Assembly (NCBI RefSeq): GCF_023716665.1
Contig: NZ_CP071860.1
Span: forward strand, 1,612,001-1,676,000
Length of the DNA stretch: 64,000 bases
Direction: 5' to 3'
Origin: Vibrio sp. SCSIO 43135
GTDB lineage: Bacteria > Pseudomonadota > Gammaproteobacteria > Enterobacterales > Vibrionaceae
The notes beneath the pieces are model-generated. The model worked only from the letters and a program-made list of their open reading frames with translations. It ran no database searches and was not told the DNA's origin. Within the stretch, counting starts at the first letter, position 1. The number at the start of each line of letters is the position of its first letter. Below are positions 33,338 to 42,763 of this stretch, in pieces. The translations under genes and the position numbers were made by a program.

Positions 33338-34561
33338 ATGTCCCGATTTCTTTTGTGCAGCTTTGCACTTGTATTGCTTTATCCAACGGCCATCGACCTC
33401 TACTTAGTGGGTTTGCCACAAATTGCGGCCGACCTATCGGCCACAGAGTCGCAACTACATATTGCTTTCTCAATTTATTTAGCAGGTATGGCAGCCACCA
33501 TGTTAGTTGTTGGGCGCATCGCTGACCGGTTTGGACGTAAGCCGGTTGCCATGTTTGGTGCATTGGTATTTGCGGTTGCATCTTGGTTTGGAGGGGCTGC
33601 TACGTCGAGCGAAAGCTTCCTAATGATGCGCTTTTTCCAAGGTGTGGGAGCGGGCTGCTGTTATGTCGTAGCGTTCGCCATATTGCGCGACACGCTAGAC
33701 GATCAAAAGCGCGCTAAGGTGCTGTCGATGCTCAACGGCATTACCTGTGTGATCCCTGTGATTGCACCAGTGATTGGCCACCTGATTATGCTTAAATTCC
33801 CTTGGCCAGTGTTGTTTACTGCCATGGCGTCGATGGGGGTTCTGGTTGGCCTCATTGCGACGTTCGTTCTTAAGGAAACGTTGCCAAGTAAAACCCACAA
33901 ACCCTCTTTGCAAGCAGCCAAGGCAAACGGCTCGGAAACAGAGGTTGATTCGAAGAGCAATGAATCTCTTACGGATCCTATGTTCATGTCTCGCGTGCTT
34001 GTTACCTCGCTTGGCGTCACTGCGATTCTGACTTACGTGAACACCTCACCGATGATCTTGATGGAAATACTTGGATTTTCACGCGGTGAATACTCCGCCA
34101 CGATGGCACTCACTGCACTTGTCAGCATGCTGACATCATTCTCAGCGCCGTTCGCATTGTCGTACTTCAAGCAACGCTCCATTCTGCTTGTGTCGCAAAG
34201 CCTAGTTATCGCGTCGGCTATCGTCATTCTCGCGGCTCACTTGAATGGCGATAGCTCGACCCTCTATTTAGCTGGTTTTGCGATCCTCTGCATGGGGTTC
34301 TCGATTGGCTTTGGGGTTGCAATGAGTCAAGCGCTGAGCCCATTTGCCCAGCGCGCTGGCTTGGCCAGCTCTACATTAGGCATCTCTCAGGTGTGCTTTT
34401 CAGCTGTGTATATTTGGTTGATGGGCATGTTAGGCGTGTCGGCTATTGCAATGTTAGTGATTGCACTGGCTGCCGGTGGCGCTATCGGCTTGACTCTAAT
34501 AGTATTAGTGTCAAATCAACCACGTAGCGATGGCCATGAAACGATCTCTTGCACGCCTTGA
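33338..34561 (+). CDS. mdtL: multidrug efflux MFS transporter MdtL
   Basis: 407 residues, 12 membrane segments, Bcr/CflA-type drug:H+ antiporter. Close to enterobacterial MdtL: MSRFLLCSFALVLLYPTAID, the MFS loop GRIADRFGRKPVA, and GVGAGCCYVVAFAILRDTLDD. Start ATG 33338 matches MdtL (frame open from GTG 33332). It exports drugs such as chloramphenicol in E. coli; specificity here is not shown. Overlaps yidZ by 26 bases, a conserved pair. Confidence 0.92.
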   Translation: MSRFLLCSFALVLLYPTAIDLYLVGLPQIAADLSATESQLHIAFSIYLAGMAATMLVVGRIADRFGRKPVAMFGALVFAVASWFGGAATSSESFLMMRFFQGVGAGCCYVVAFAILRDTLDDQKRAKVLSMLNGITCVIPVIAPVIGHLIMLKFPWPVLFTAMASMGVLVGLIATFVLKETLPSKTHKPSLQAAKANGSETEVDSKSNESLTDPMFMSRVLVTSLGVTAILTYVNTSPMILMEILGFSRGEYSATMALTALVSMLTSFSAPFALSYFKQRSILLVSQSLVIASAIVILAAHLNGDSSTLYLAGFAILCMGFSIGFGVAMSQALSPFAQRAGLASSTLGISQVCFSAVYIWLMGMLGVSAIAMLVIALAAGGAIGLTLIVLVSNQPRSDGHETISCTP

Positions 34562-35492
34562 CCTAAATCTGTTGTTCACTCTGCAATTGCTGCTGCAAGA
34601 GCAGAGTGTCACCAAAGCCGCCAAAAAGCTCAGTGTGACGCCTTCTACAGTGAGCAAGTCTTTAGCGAAACTGCGTGACTGGTTTGATGACCCACTGTTT
34701 GTGAATACCCCGCAGGGGCTGCGTCCAACACCCCTGGCCAGCAGCATGGAAGCCAGCCTATCTGATTGGCTGCAAATCGGCAGCGAGATAGTGTCACGCC
34801 GAGGCGACGAAGCACCAAGCGGAGTGCGCTTTAACTTAGGGGTAGAGTCGCCCCTCTCGCTGATTATGGTTGATGAACTCACATCGCGAATTCACCACAC
34901 CTACCCTGACTCTAAAGTGAAATTCCACAACTGGGACTACGACTCACTCGATGCCATCACTCGAGGCGAAGTCGATATCGGCTTCACTGGCCGAGAAAGC
35001 CACCCGCGCTCTAAAGAGTCACTCGATTTACTGCCCTACTTCATTGATTTTGAGGTGCTCTTTACCGACTTACCTTTGGTTTACGTGCGAAACGACCACC
35101 CTGTATTACAGCAAGAATGGAGCTTGGAAACCTTTCTGAGCTATCCGCATATCAACGTAACGTGGGAAAAAAGCGAAAGCTGGGCATTGGATGATATTTT
35201 GATAGAGCTTGGCCAGCACCGTAACGTGAACCTCACCATGGCGAGTTTCGAGCAAGCGCTGTTTGTCGCAGAAAAGCCGGGGCACAATATGATCACTACC
35301 GCACCAAAGTACTGCCAACGGTATTGTAACCAGCTGCACCCAAACCTCGTCGCTCTGCCTATTCCCGTTGATGAAGAACAACAGCAAAAGCTCAAAATTC
35401 CGTTTACGATGATTTGGCACAAACGCAATAATCAAAACCCCAAAATTCAGTGGCTCAGAGATACGATTAAAAGCTTGTATTGCAATGGGTAA
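34536..35492 (+). CDS. yidZ: LysR-family regulator YidZ
   Basis: 318 residues. Strongly like E. coli YidZ: LDLNLLFTLQLLLQEQSVTKAAKKL, SKSLAKLRDWFDDPLFVN, NWDYDSLDAITRGEVDIGF, GRESHPRSKESL. ATG 34536 aligns with the E. coli start; ATG 34530 is two codons earlier. The mdtL-yidZ order and overlap are the same as in enterobacteria. YidZ has been linked to anaerobic nitric oxide protection in E. coli; target here unknown. Confidence 0.9.
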   Translation: MKRSLARLDLNLLFTLQLLLQEQSVTKAAKKLSVTPSTVSKSLAKLRDWFDDPLFVNTPQGLRPTPLASSMEASLSDWLQIGSEIVSRRGDEAPSGVRFNLGVESPLSLIMVDELTSRIHHTYPDSKVKFHNWDYDSLDAITRGEVDIGFTGRESHPRSKESLDLLPYFIDFEVLFTDLPLVYVRNDHPVLQQEWSLETFLSYPHINVTWEKSESWALDDILIELGQHRNVNLTMASFEQALFVAEKPGHNMITTAPKYCQRYCNQLHPNLVALPIPVDEEQQQKLKIPFTMIWHKRNNQNPKIQWLRDTIKSLYCNG

Positions 35493-35506
35493 CGAAACCT
35501 AAAACG

Positions 35507-36403
35507 CTAATCTAGTTGAGGCTGGTTATTTAAAGCCTCGACTAGAAAATCTATGAATACTCTTACTTTTAACGGTGTCCTGTGAGTATTTTTGTAAACC
35601 GCATACATAGGAAGCGTCATCGGTTCTAAGTGAGTGAACAGAGCAATCAACTCTCCCTTCTCCAATTCCTTAGCCACCATCCAGTGTGGAAGTGCGGTAA
35701 TCCCATGGCCAAGCATGGTCATCTTCAACATCATTTCGGCGCTGTCTGTACTTAACGTAGGTTCCAACGACACTTCCTCTCGTCCACCTCCGACACGGCC
35801 AATCGACCACTTGGATGGCATAAATGAGTAGCGAATGTAGCGATGTTTCTTAAGGTCTTGAAGTTGCTGTGGTGCTTGGTATTGGTCTAGGTATTCTCTT
35901 GAGGCAACAAATACAACGCGATTGTCCATCAAGTAACGCGCTTTGAGGGTTGAGTCCTGTAAATTCGCGACTCGTATCGCGACGTCGACATCATCTTGAA
36001 TCAAATCACTTTGCTTATCGTTAAGTGACAGATCCAACTTTAACTTGGGGTTGGTGAGCATAAACTCACTGAGTGGGAGTGCAAGTAAACGTAAGCCGAG
36101 GGAAGTCGGCATAGATACTTTCAAACTCCCCTGAACCTGCACTGCCTCAGCTAATAACTGGGCTTCAACTTCTTGTTGCTCTTCCAGCATCCTTTTGCAA
36201 TAGCTGTAGTATGCGTGCCCAGCCTCAGTCAAAGAAAGCTTCCGACTCGTTCGGTTAATTAGCGTTATTGCTAAATTTGCTTCCAGCCAAGCTACCTTCT
36301 TGCTGATTGAACTCTGTGTAACGTCTCTTTCCATGGCGACAGCCGTAAAGCTTCCCAACTCGCTCACTCTGACAAACGTTTGAATACACTCGATTTTATC
36401 CAT
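35507..36403 (-). CDS. LysR-family regulator of the DoxX-like gene
   Basis: 298 residues. N-terminal helix-turn-helix (SFTAVAMERDVTQSSISKKVAWLE) and LysR sensor domain of the common CrgA/DhcR-like type (PTSLGLRLLALPLSEFML). Start at ATG 36403 (MDKIECIQTFVRV) rather than 36415. Divergent from the DoxX-like gene with a palindromic operator region at 36411-36460 between them, so it probably controls that gene and itself. Confidence 0.88.
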   Translation of the reverse strand: MDKIECIQTFVRVSELGSFTAVAMERDVTQSSISKKVAWLEANLAITLINRTSRKLSLTEAGHAYYSYCKRMLEEQQEVEAQLLAEAVQVQGSLKVSMPTSLGLRLLALPLSEFMLTNPKLKLDLSLNDKQSDLIQDDVDVAIRVANLQDSTLKARYLMDNRVVFVASREYLDQYQAPQQLQDLKKHRYIRYSFMPSKWSIGRVGGGREEVSLEPTLSTDSAEMMLKMTMLGHGITALPHWMVAKELEKGELIALFTHLEPMTLPMYAVYKNTHRTPLKVRVFIDFLVEALNNQPQLD

Positions 36404-36410
36404 AACCATT

Positions 36411-36460
36411 CCCACTTGGAATTTATACCAGTCTCCAACTGGTATTTATAATAGCAACTG
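36411..36460. promoter_or_regulatory. palindromic operator region between LysR and DoxX-like genes
   Basis: ataccagt-ctcca-actggtat (36425-36445) is a perfect 8-base inverted repeat that contains a T-N11-A LysR box; attcc-cactt-ggaat lies next to it toward the LysR start, and a half-site caactgggaat toward the DoxX-like gene. Confidence 0.7.
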
Positions 36461-36520
36461 GGAATAGATAATGGTGTGAAATATCCAAACAACATTAAGA
36501 ACAACACATCGAGGCTCGAA

Positions 36521-36889
36521 ATGAACACTCTTTACATCACAAACACCCTATTGGTCTTATTCTTCACCTTTGCCAGCTCTATTAAAATCTTTGGCTGGCA
36601 GAAATTAATATTCGATACTCAACTCCAGTTCTTTGTTAAGTACGGATTAAACCGAAGCATAATGCGACTAGTGGGGATGGTAGAAATGACAGCAAGTATC
36701 CTGCTTGCCACCGCATTTACTCCTATTGATTCCACTTATTTGGTTCCTGTAGGTGCTGCATTAATTGCGCTGACTTCTATTGGCGCAATTTTCTTCCACC
36801 TAAGATTCGATACTTTCAAGGATGCGATACCAGCAATTGTGACGTTATTGCTTTCAAGCTATGTATTGATAAGCCTTCAAATGCCGTGA
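36521..36889 (+). CDS. DoxX-like small membrane protein
   Basis: 122 residues, four membrane segments (about 3-22, 48-68, 72-92, 98-118). FASSIKIFGWQK, FFVKYGLNRSIMRLVGMVEMTAS and TSIGAIFFHLRF are typical of the DoxX/DoxD-like superfamily, seen near redox and electrophile-response genes. Start ATG 36521 has GAGG seven bases upstream (frame opens at 36476). Controlled probably by the divergent LysR gene. Confidence 0.8.
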   Translation: MNTLYITNTLLVLFFTFASSIKIFGWQKLIFDTQLQFFVKYGLNRSIMRLVGMVEMTASILLATAFTPIDSTYLVPVGAALIALTSIGAIFFHLRFDTFKDAIPAIVTLLLSSYVLISLQMP

Positions 36890-36917
36890 TACAGGCAATT
36901 GAAATATAGGGTCAGCT

Positions 36918-37823
36918 TTACTCTGTTGACCCCACCTCATCTAGCTGAGAGTGAATCCATTTAGAAAATACCTGAAACTTGGTTCGGTGCTGCATTCCTT
37001 GCGGGCACACTAGATCGTAGCCTTTGCCCGAATCAATTGAGTCAAATGGCGCAACCAGCTGCCCGCTATCGAGCATCGGTTGCACAAACTCCATTCTGCC
37101 AAGCGCAACCCCCATGGAGTAGCGGGCAGCATCAATGGCCTGCTCGTTAAAGCTGTACAGATCGCTTCCCGACACACTATCGATATCGAGCCCAACTTCT
37201 TGCAACCAATGTGGCCACGCATTACGCGATCCACTATGAATAAAATTCGCATTACGCAGATTGTCGATACTGTCTAACAGGCCGTGGTCTTTCGCATACT
37301 CAGGCGAACAAACGGGCGTACGAATGCCAACAAACAGCCGCTCGCTGTGATGGTTGGGATAACGGCCTTCGCTATAGAAAATGGCCACATCGTAGGGATC
37401 AAACTGAAAATCCGAACGGTTCTGTTTAGTCTGCAATTTCAGGCTCAAGTTTGGGTATAGCTTACGAAAGGAGCTTAACCTCGGCAGCAGCCAAGCAGAG
37501 GCAAAATAGCCAGACGTACCGATATAAAGCTCACCACTTAACTCACCGCTTTGAATATCTTCCAACTCTGAAAAAATCAGCTCGAACGACGTGTTTAGCA
37601 TCGCCAGTACGCGCTCCCCTTCAGGAGTAAGTTCTAAACGACGGGTTTTGCGCACGAATAAGTGGAACTTCAGTTGTTGCTCGAGTTTTTTGATTCGGTG
37701 GCTCACGCCCCCTTGAGTCAAAAACAGCTCATTGGCTGCAAGGGTAAAGCTCAAATGCTTCGCGGCAACACTAAAAGTATGCAGCAATGACAAAAGCTGC
37801 TGTCGGTTGGAAAGAACACTCAT
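36918..37823 (-). CDS. LysR-family regulator, GcvA/DsdC type
   Basis: 301 residues. LLSLLHTFSVAAKHLSFTLAANEL and VSHRIKKLEQQLKFHLFVR match the GcvA/DsdC subgroup, and GELYIGTSGYFASAWLLPRL begins the sensor domain. Divergent from the GH4/ChbG genes with about 100 bases between, so it may regulate them; that would differ from the usual ChbR (AraC) control of chitobiose genes. Inducer unknown. Confidence 0.85.
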   Translation of the reverse strand: MSVLSNRQQLLSLLHTFSVAAKHLSFTLAANELFLTQGGVSHRIKKLEQQLKFHLFVRKTRRLELTPEGERVLAMLNTSFELIFSELEDIQSGELSGELYIGTSGYFASAWLLPRLSSFRKLYPNLSLKLQTKQNRSDFQFDPYDVAIFYSEGRYPNHHSERLFVGIRTPVCSPEYAKDHGLLDSIDNLRNANFIHSGSRNAWPHWLQEVGLDIDSVSGSDLYSFNEQAIDAARYSMGVALGRMEFVQPMLDSGQLVAPFDSIDSGKGYDLVCPQGMQHRTKFQVFSKWIHSQLDEVGSTE

Positions 37824-37925
37824 GCATTAACTCAGCTAATTTATAAAAGGGATAACTCGTTTGTCGACTAGTATAACACCGATATAAATTAAGCCATGTA
37901 ATCCAATATCAATAAGGTGAATAGC

Positions 37926-39257
37926 ATGGCAAAACAAAAAAACTTAAAAGTTGTCGTTATCGGTGGTGGCTCTAGCTACACACCAGAATTAGTTGAAGGC
38001 TTGCTGACTCGTTCTCATGAACTACCAATTTCGGATCTTTGGTTAGTCGATATCGAAGAAGGAATGGAAAAGGCAACCATCATCGCCAACCTAACCGAGC
38101 GAATGATTGCCAAGGCGGGTTGCCAAATTCGCGTTCACCTTACAACCGATAGAAAAACCGCTCTCGAAGGTGCCGATTTTGTTTGTTCGCAGTTTCGTGC
38201 AGGGCGTTTGGAAGCCCGCATTCGTGATGAGCGAATCGCACTAAAATACAAAATGATTGGCCAAGAGACCAATGGCTTAGGCGGCTTTTCTAATGCCTGC
38301 CGTACCATTCCAATCGCACTTGAAATTGCCAAGGAAATGGAAGAACTTTGCCCGAATGCGTGGTTACTAAACTTCACCAATCCATCAGGCATGGTGACCG
38401 AAGCGCTCACTCGCTACTCAAACATTAAAACAGTCGGTTTGTGTAATGTCCCAGTCAATATGGAACGTGGCGCAGCGAAGATGCTCGATGTCGAACGAAA
38501 AGACATCACCATGCAAATCGCTGGATTAAACCATTTGGTTTGGGCAAGAAAAGTGCTGCATAAAGGTGAAGATAAACTTGAGCAAGTTCTTGAAGAACTG
38601 CTGCAAGGCAATGATCAAATGACGCCGAAAAACATCCCTCCATTCAATTGGGATGCTGACTTGCTACGCGATATGGGCATGGTGCCTTGTGCGTACCTGC
38701 GTTATTACTACCAATCGCGCGACATCATCAACAAAGAGTTTGAAGCCTCGGAGTCGAAATCAAACCGTGCAGATTTGGTTGCGAAAGTCGAAGCACAACT
38801 GCTGGAAATCTACCGCGATCCGAACTTAGACACTAAACCAAAAATCTTAGAAGAGCGTGGCGGTGCTTACTACTCTGAAGCAGCCTGTGAGCTAATGAGC
38901 AGTATTTACAACAACAAACGTACTATCATGCACGTCAACACTCGCAACAATGGTGCAATCCAAGGTCTACCAGACGATTGTGCGGTTGAAGTCAGCGCGG
39001 TTATTACCAGCAGTGAAATTCTGCCGCTCAACGTTGAACCGTTCCCAACGGATACCCTAAGGCTGATTCAATTGATGAAAGAGTTCGAGACCTTAACGGT
39101 TCAGGCGGCGATGACTGGCGACATTAATGCAGCCAAACGAGCATTGATTCTTAACCCAATTGTCGACGCTGGCACACACATCGACGATGCGCTGAGAGAA
39201 ACCGTTCGAGAGAACATCGAATTTATGCCAGCATTCGCACATATATTGGAGCAATAA
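37926..39257 (+). CDS. chbF: GH4 6-phospho-beta-glucosidase (ChbF-like)
   Basis: 443 residues. GH4 enzymes need NAD+ and Mn2+: NAD site VVVIGGGSSYTPELVEGLL at the N-terminus, LLNFTNPSGMV, metal ligands Cys in VGLCNVPVN and His in AGLNHLVW. Close to E. coli ChbF, and also to LicH-type enzymes. It splits phosphorylated diacetylchitobiose or cellobiose in the cytoplasm. Start ATG 37926 (AAGG eight bases upstream) is chosen over GTG 37917. The deacetylase gene follows after 14 bases, which favours a chitobiose role. No PTS genes are near. Confidence 0.88.
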   Translation: MAKQKNLKVVVIGGGSSYTPELVEGLLTRSHELPISDLWLVDIEEGMEKATIIANLTERMIAKAGCQIRVHLTTDRKTALEGADFVCSQFRAGRLEARIRDERIALKYKMIGQETNGLGGFSNACRTIPIALEIAKEMEELCPNAWLLNFTNPSGMVTEALTRYSNIKTVGLCNVPVNMERGAAKMLDVERKDITMQIAGLNHLVWARKVLHKGEDKLEQVLEELLQGNDQMTPKNIPPFNWDADLLRDMGMVPCAYLRYYYQSRDIINKEFEASESKSNRADLVAKVEAQLLEIYRDPNLDTKPKILEERGGAYYSEAACELMSSIYNNKRTIMHVNTRNNGAIQGLPDDCAVEVSAVITSSEILPLNVEPFPTDTLRLIQLMKEFETLTVQAAMTGDINAAKRALILNPIVDAGTHIDDALRETVRENIEFMPAFAHILEQ

Positions 39258-39271
39258 GCCGAGGAGTCTCC

Positions 39272-40033
39272 ATGAAACTGATAATGAACGCCGATGACTT
39301 CGGTTTAACGGAAAGTGTTAATAATGCCATTGTTGATTGCTTCAAAGCTGGCATTGTTCAGTCGACCACAGTAATGATGAACCAACCCGGCACGCAGCAT
39401 GCTGCCGAGCTATACCGAGCAGGTAAAGTCACCAACGTCGGGTTGCACTTTACTGTCACGGCAGGGAAACCGTTACTGCCAACAGAGCGAGTTGCAAGCT
39501 TGGTTGATGAAAATGGCGACTTCTTAGCCAAGTCCGTCTTGCTGAAAAAAACCGATGTATGCCCGAAAGAAGTCTACAATGAGCTCCAAGCTCAATACGA
39601 CGCGGCATTGAAAGCTGGCTTTAAGCTGACTCATATCGACACTCATCACTTTGGTGGTATTTACCCAGCACTCAAACAGGCGTTCATTCAGTTTGCAAAC
39701 ACCGTACAAATTCCGGTAAGGCGCGTTGACTCCATTGTGGCAGGGCAAGATCCTCTTAACGTCAAAACACCTGACGTGTTTGAGCTCGGATTCTTCGACG
39801 ATGGCGCAACCATGGAGCATCTGAAAGCCATTTTATCGGCTTACAGATCACAAATACCGAGCGGTAGCGTGGAGCTAATGTGTCACCCAGCAAATCAAGT
39901 AACCGAAGAGCTATGCTCACTCACAGGCTATACAGATAAAAGGCTAGAAGAGTTGCAAATACTCACTTCATCAGAACTAAAGCACTGGTTGGAAGTCGAG
40001 AAGATTCAATGCATCAGCTTTAATGATTTGTAA
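39272..40033 (+). CDS. chbG: chitooligosaccharide deacetylase ChbG (YdjC family)
   Basis: 253 residues, usual family length. Metal motif MNADDFGLTESVN (Asp), GLHFTVTAGKPLL (His), HIDTHHFGGIYPAL (His), and MCHPANQV at the end. In E. coli it removes one acetyl from chitobiose-6-phosphate so that ChbF can act. Directly downstream of the GH4 gene, GAGG eight bases before the ATG. Terminator at 40049-40079 ends the two-gene operon. Confidence 0.92.
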   Translation: MKLIMNADDFGLTESVNNAIVDCFKAGIVQSTTVMMNQPGTQHAAELYRAGKVTNVGLHFTVTAGKPLLPTERVASLVDENGDFLAKSVLLKKTDVCPKEVYNELQAQYDAALKAGFKLTHIDTHHFGGIYPALKQAFIQFANTVQIPVRRVDSIVAGQDPLNVKTPDVFELGFFDDGATMEHLKAILSAYRSQIPSGSVELMCHPANQVTEELCSLTGYTDKRLEELQILTSSELKHWLEVEKIQCISFNDL

Positions 40034-40048
40034 TATAGCCACTTAAAG

Positions 40049-40083
40049 AACAAGCCCCGCACTGGTTGCGGGGCTTGTTCATT
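40049..40083 (+). terminator. rho-independent terminator after chbG
   Basis: aacaagccccgc and gcggggcttgtt form a 12-base stem with loop actggtt, followed by cattg. Usable from both strands; also serves the convergent acetyltransferase gene. Confidence 0.9.
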
Positions 40084-40106
40084 GATGGAAATCACAGTGG
40101 TACTCG

Positions 40107-40589
40107 TTACAGCGATTTAATCATCCACACATCACAACCGTTGTGAAGCGTGCCTTCCAAAGGCTGTTCTAGATGTTCAAAGCCAAGGTGTTCGTAGAGT
40201 CGAATGGCCGAATCCATGTTAGACAAAGTATCTAAGTAGCAACGTTCAAAACCTTGCTGTTTGGCATATTCTAAACACGCCAATGTGAGCTTTTTACCTA
40301 AGCCCAAGCCTCTGCTTTGCTCGAGCAAGAAGAGCTTTTTCAACTCACAGGTCGCCTCTACATCGCCAAATGGGGCCACTCCACAGCCCCCGACTACTTC
40401 ACCGTTTACCAACGCGACTAAATATAAGCTGCGATGTTCTTCGGTATAGTACTGACTCATGCACTCCACTTCTGCATCCGATGGCCCAAAGCCTTCACCG
40501 ACAGCGCCATACTCTCGGCCAACTTGTTTGATGATTTGGCAAACATCACTGTCGTGTTGTGGGGATATTTTGACGATTTCTACGCCCAT
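40107..40589 (-). CDS. GNAT-family N-acetyltransferase
   Basis: 160 residues. Acetyl-CoA loop: LKKLFLLEQSRGLGLGKKL (R-G-L-G-L-G), followed by ALEYAKQQGFERCYLDT-like and IRLYEHLGFEHL, all canonical GNAT elements. Related to small YhhY/MarR-associated-type acetyltransferases; substrate unknown. Monocistronic, convergent with chbG across the terminator. Confidence 0.88.
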   Translation of the reverse strand: MGVEIVKISPQHDSDVCQIIKQVGREYGAVGEGFGPSDAEVECMSQYYTEEHRSLYLVALVNGEVVGGCGVAPFGDVEATCELKKLFLLEQSRGLGLGKKLTLACLEYAKQQGFERCYLDTLSNMDSAIRLYEHLGFEHLEQPLEGTLHNGCDVWMIKSL

Positions 40590-40925
40590 CGAGGCTCTCC
40601 TTGGTTAGAGCGTGTTGTTCTACACACCCTCATAATACTCAGTGTTGGTGTATTCGTTATAAAGCAAAATATGAATAAGAAAAAGAGGAAGTGCTAATAA
40701 CCTTGAAAACGTGATTCAAGCTGTAAAAAATTAGGGTCTGTGCCTCCGATTTTTGACTTTCTACCATAATAAATGAGTTTTATATCAACTCGATAATGCA
40801 AACCCAAATATTCCGTCTAAACTAAAGAATTAAATGTTTACATAAAAGCTTGTTTATAAAGAGAAACCACACAATAAGTAAGGCAAAAATAAACAAGTAA
40901 ATGCTAGGTGATCTACGGGGCTGTT
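40590..40925. other. intergenic region upstream of the diguanylate cyclase
   Basis: About 335 AT-rich bases between the divergent acetyltransferase and cyclase starts. It must hold both promoters. No small reading frame, repeat or RNA fold stood out. Confidence 0.4.
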
Positions 40926-42668
40926 ATGAAAAAAAAATCGTTCGCTAAATTTCAATATTTTCCGATCATCACCCTTGCACTTTCCATGCTGGCTGGCGGC
41001 TACTTTTATAATAAAACTTTAGACGACTGGTTAACCCAAATCGTGAGCGGCTACATGCTCAATTTAGTCGATGATGTTTCCCATCAGGTGCAAGAGAAGA
41101 ACCTCGACTTATACGATATGAGCTCAGTAGAGATCGATCAATTTCTGGATACCCTTTCTCAAGCCGGAGTCGGGCGTAGATTCACCATCATTCACAGTAG
41201 TGGCAAAGTATTAGGGGATTCACAGCTCAACGGGCGCGAAATTGCCAATACTGACGACCACAGTTCTCGGCCAGAAGTGATGGCTGCATTGGCCGGCGAC
41301 CATGGGATGTCTAAACATTACAGCTCTACCGTTAACCAAGAGATGTTATACGTCGCCAAGAGGCTAGAACTGCCACCGGATGAGCATGGTCACGACTCAA
41401 CCTACGTGCTCAGGTTAGCCATGCCGATGACCACACTGACCTCGATGGCGAAAGACTTACAGCTGATCGTTTTTGCGCTTTTAGTTAGCTCACTGGTGAT
41501 CTTAGTGTTCTCATCTTGGGTTTCTAACCGCCGCCTGCTGTTTCTGATCAATAATGAGCGCGACCAACAAGAAGAACGGATTCGCCGCAGCACCCAAGAA
41601 ATCGAGCTACTCCATCGCCTAGCCAACATGCTAGCTGCATGTAACAACATCAAAGAAGCACAAACCGTTGTAGCCGATATCATTCCTCGCATCTTAGGTG
41701 ACATTAATGGCTGTGTATCCATCATGCGTGAATCGCGTAACCAATTGGAAGTGAAGCTCGATTGGGGTGGTGATTGGCCAGCCAATAAGATCTACGCTCC
41801 CCATGATTGTTGGGCACTTCGCAAGGGTAAATACCATTTATCAGCGGATGAACATCATCACCTGCCTTGTAGCCACATGAGCCAATGCGAAGACCAAGGC
41901 CTCACCCTTTGTATCCCTTTAACTGCACACGGTAATACCGTAGGTATGTACCATCTTTATTTTGGTCAGGAAGTGAAAACCGTCTCCGAAGAAACTAAGC
42001 AGCTCGCATTTACCATTGCCGAGCACTTAGGCTTAGCACTGGCGAACTTAAGCCTGCAAGAGAAACTCCGCTCTCAAGCACTCAGCGATCCACTTACAGG
42101 TCTATTCAACCGTCGTTACTTTGAAGAAGTGTTCGACAACGAGTGGTCTAAATCGAGTGCAGACCAAACGCCTCTGTCACTGTTAATGCTTGATCTCGAC
42201 CACTTCAAGCGATTTAACGACAACTTCGGTCACGATGCTGGCGATTACGTGCTAAAAGAAGTTTCTAACCTGCTTAAAAGAGTCATTGGAGAAGAACATG
42301 TGGCGTGCCGCCTAGGTGGGGAAGAACTGGCTGTCATCAGCCCAAATTGCACCATAGATGAATCCCTTGCCCTTGCAGACGAAATAGTCAGAGAGGTGCG
42401 AGAGCTGCATCTAGACATGAAAGGGTTATCGCTTGGTCAACTTGGTGTATCTATTGGTGTTACCACCTACCCTGATCTCAATGCATCCACTACCGAGCTA
42501 ATCAAAGCGGCTGACACTGCACTTTACCAAGCTAAGAATAATGGCCGAAGCCAAGCCATTCACACCAACAAGTCCGACGCGGCACTGGTTGAGCTAAAAC
42601 AGGCAAACAAACCTTCTGCAAAAAAGGCGAAAGGCACTGAGCTCGATCCTGTCGACTTCGCTAAGTAA
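40926..42668 (+). CDS. membrane diguanylate cyclase with GAF and GGDEF domains
   Basis: 580 residues. Membrane segment about 9-28, periplasmic sensor about 30-180 with a PAS/Cache-like character, second membrane segment about 185-205 (LIVFALLVSSLVILVFSSWV), coiled coil, GAF-like domain about 230-380, then GGDEF: DPLTGLFNRRYFEEVF, LMLDLDHFKRFND, active site RLGGEELAVI. GGEEL should synthesise cyclic di-GMP. The inhibitory RxxD site five residues before GGEEL is not conserved (GEEH there), so product inhibition is probably lost. Start ATG 40926 is chosen over 40908. Signal unknown. Confidence 0.9.
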   Translation: MKKKSFAKFQYFPIITLALSMLAGGYFYNKTLDDWLTQIVSGYMLNLVDDVSHQVQEKNLDLYDMSSVEIDQFLDTLSQAGVGRRFTIIHSSGKVLGDSQLNGREIANTDDHSSRPEVMAALAGDHGMSKHYSSTVNQEMLYVAKRLELPPDEHGHDSTYVLRLAMPMTTLTSMAKDLQLIVFALLVSSLVILVFSSWVSNRRLLFLINNERDQQEERIRRSTQEIELLHRLANMLAACNNIKEAQTVVADIIPRILGDINGCVSIMRESRNQLEVKLDWGGDWPANKIYAPHDCWALRKGKYHLSADEHHHLPCSHMSQCEDQGLTLCIPLTAHGNTVGMYHLYFGQEVKTVSEETKQLAFTIAEHLGLALANLSLQEKLRSQALSDPLTGLFNRRYFEEVFDNEWSKSSADQTPLSLLMLDLDHFKRFNDNFGHDAGDYVLKEVSNLLKRVIGEEHVACRLGGEELAVISPNCTIDESLALADEIVREVRELHLDMKGLSLGQLGVSIGVTTYPDLNASTTELIKAADTALYQAKNNGRSQAIHTNKSDAALVELKQANKPSAKKAKGTELDPVDFAK

Positions 42669-42716
42669 GCAGGAAAGAGCCTCCTCTTTTAAACCACCAA
42701 ATCAAACACTAAACTA

Positions 42717-42748
42717 AAACGCCCTCTAATTTTGAGGGCGTTTATCTT
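42717..42748. terminator. bidirectional terminator between cyclase gene and cydX
   Basis: aaacgccctc (42717-42726), loop, gagggcgttt (42734-42743), with A- and T-runs on either side. It ends both the cyclase transcript and the minus-strand cyd operon. Confidence 0.92.
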
Positions 42749-42763
42749 TAGCTTATCGGCCTG

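Noticed and set aside
36909..36932. gggtca/tgaccc hairpin at the end of the convergent DoxX-like and LysR genes as a terminator
   Set aside because: Stem is only six bases with a long loop, without a T-run, and overlaps the LysR stop codon.
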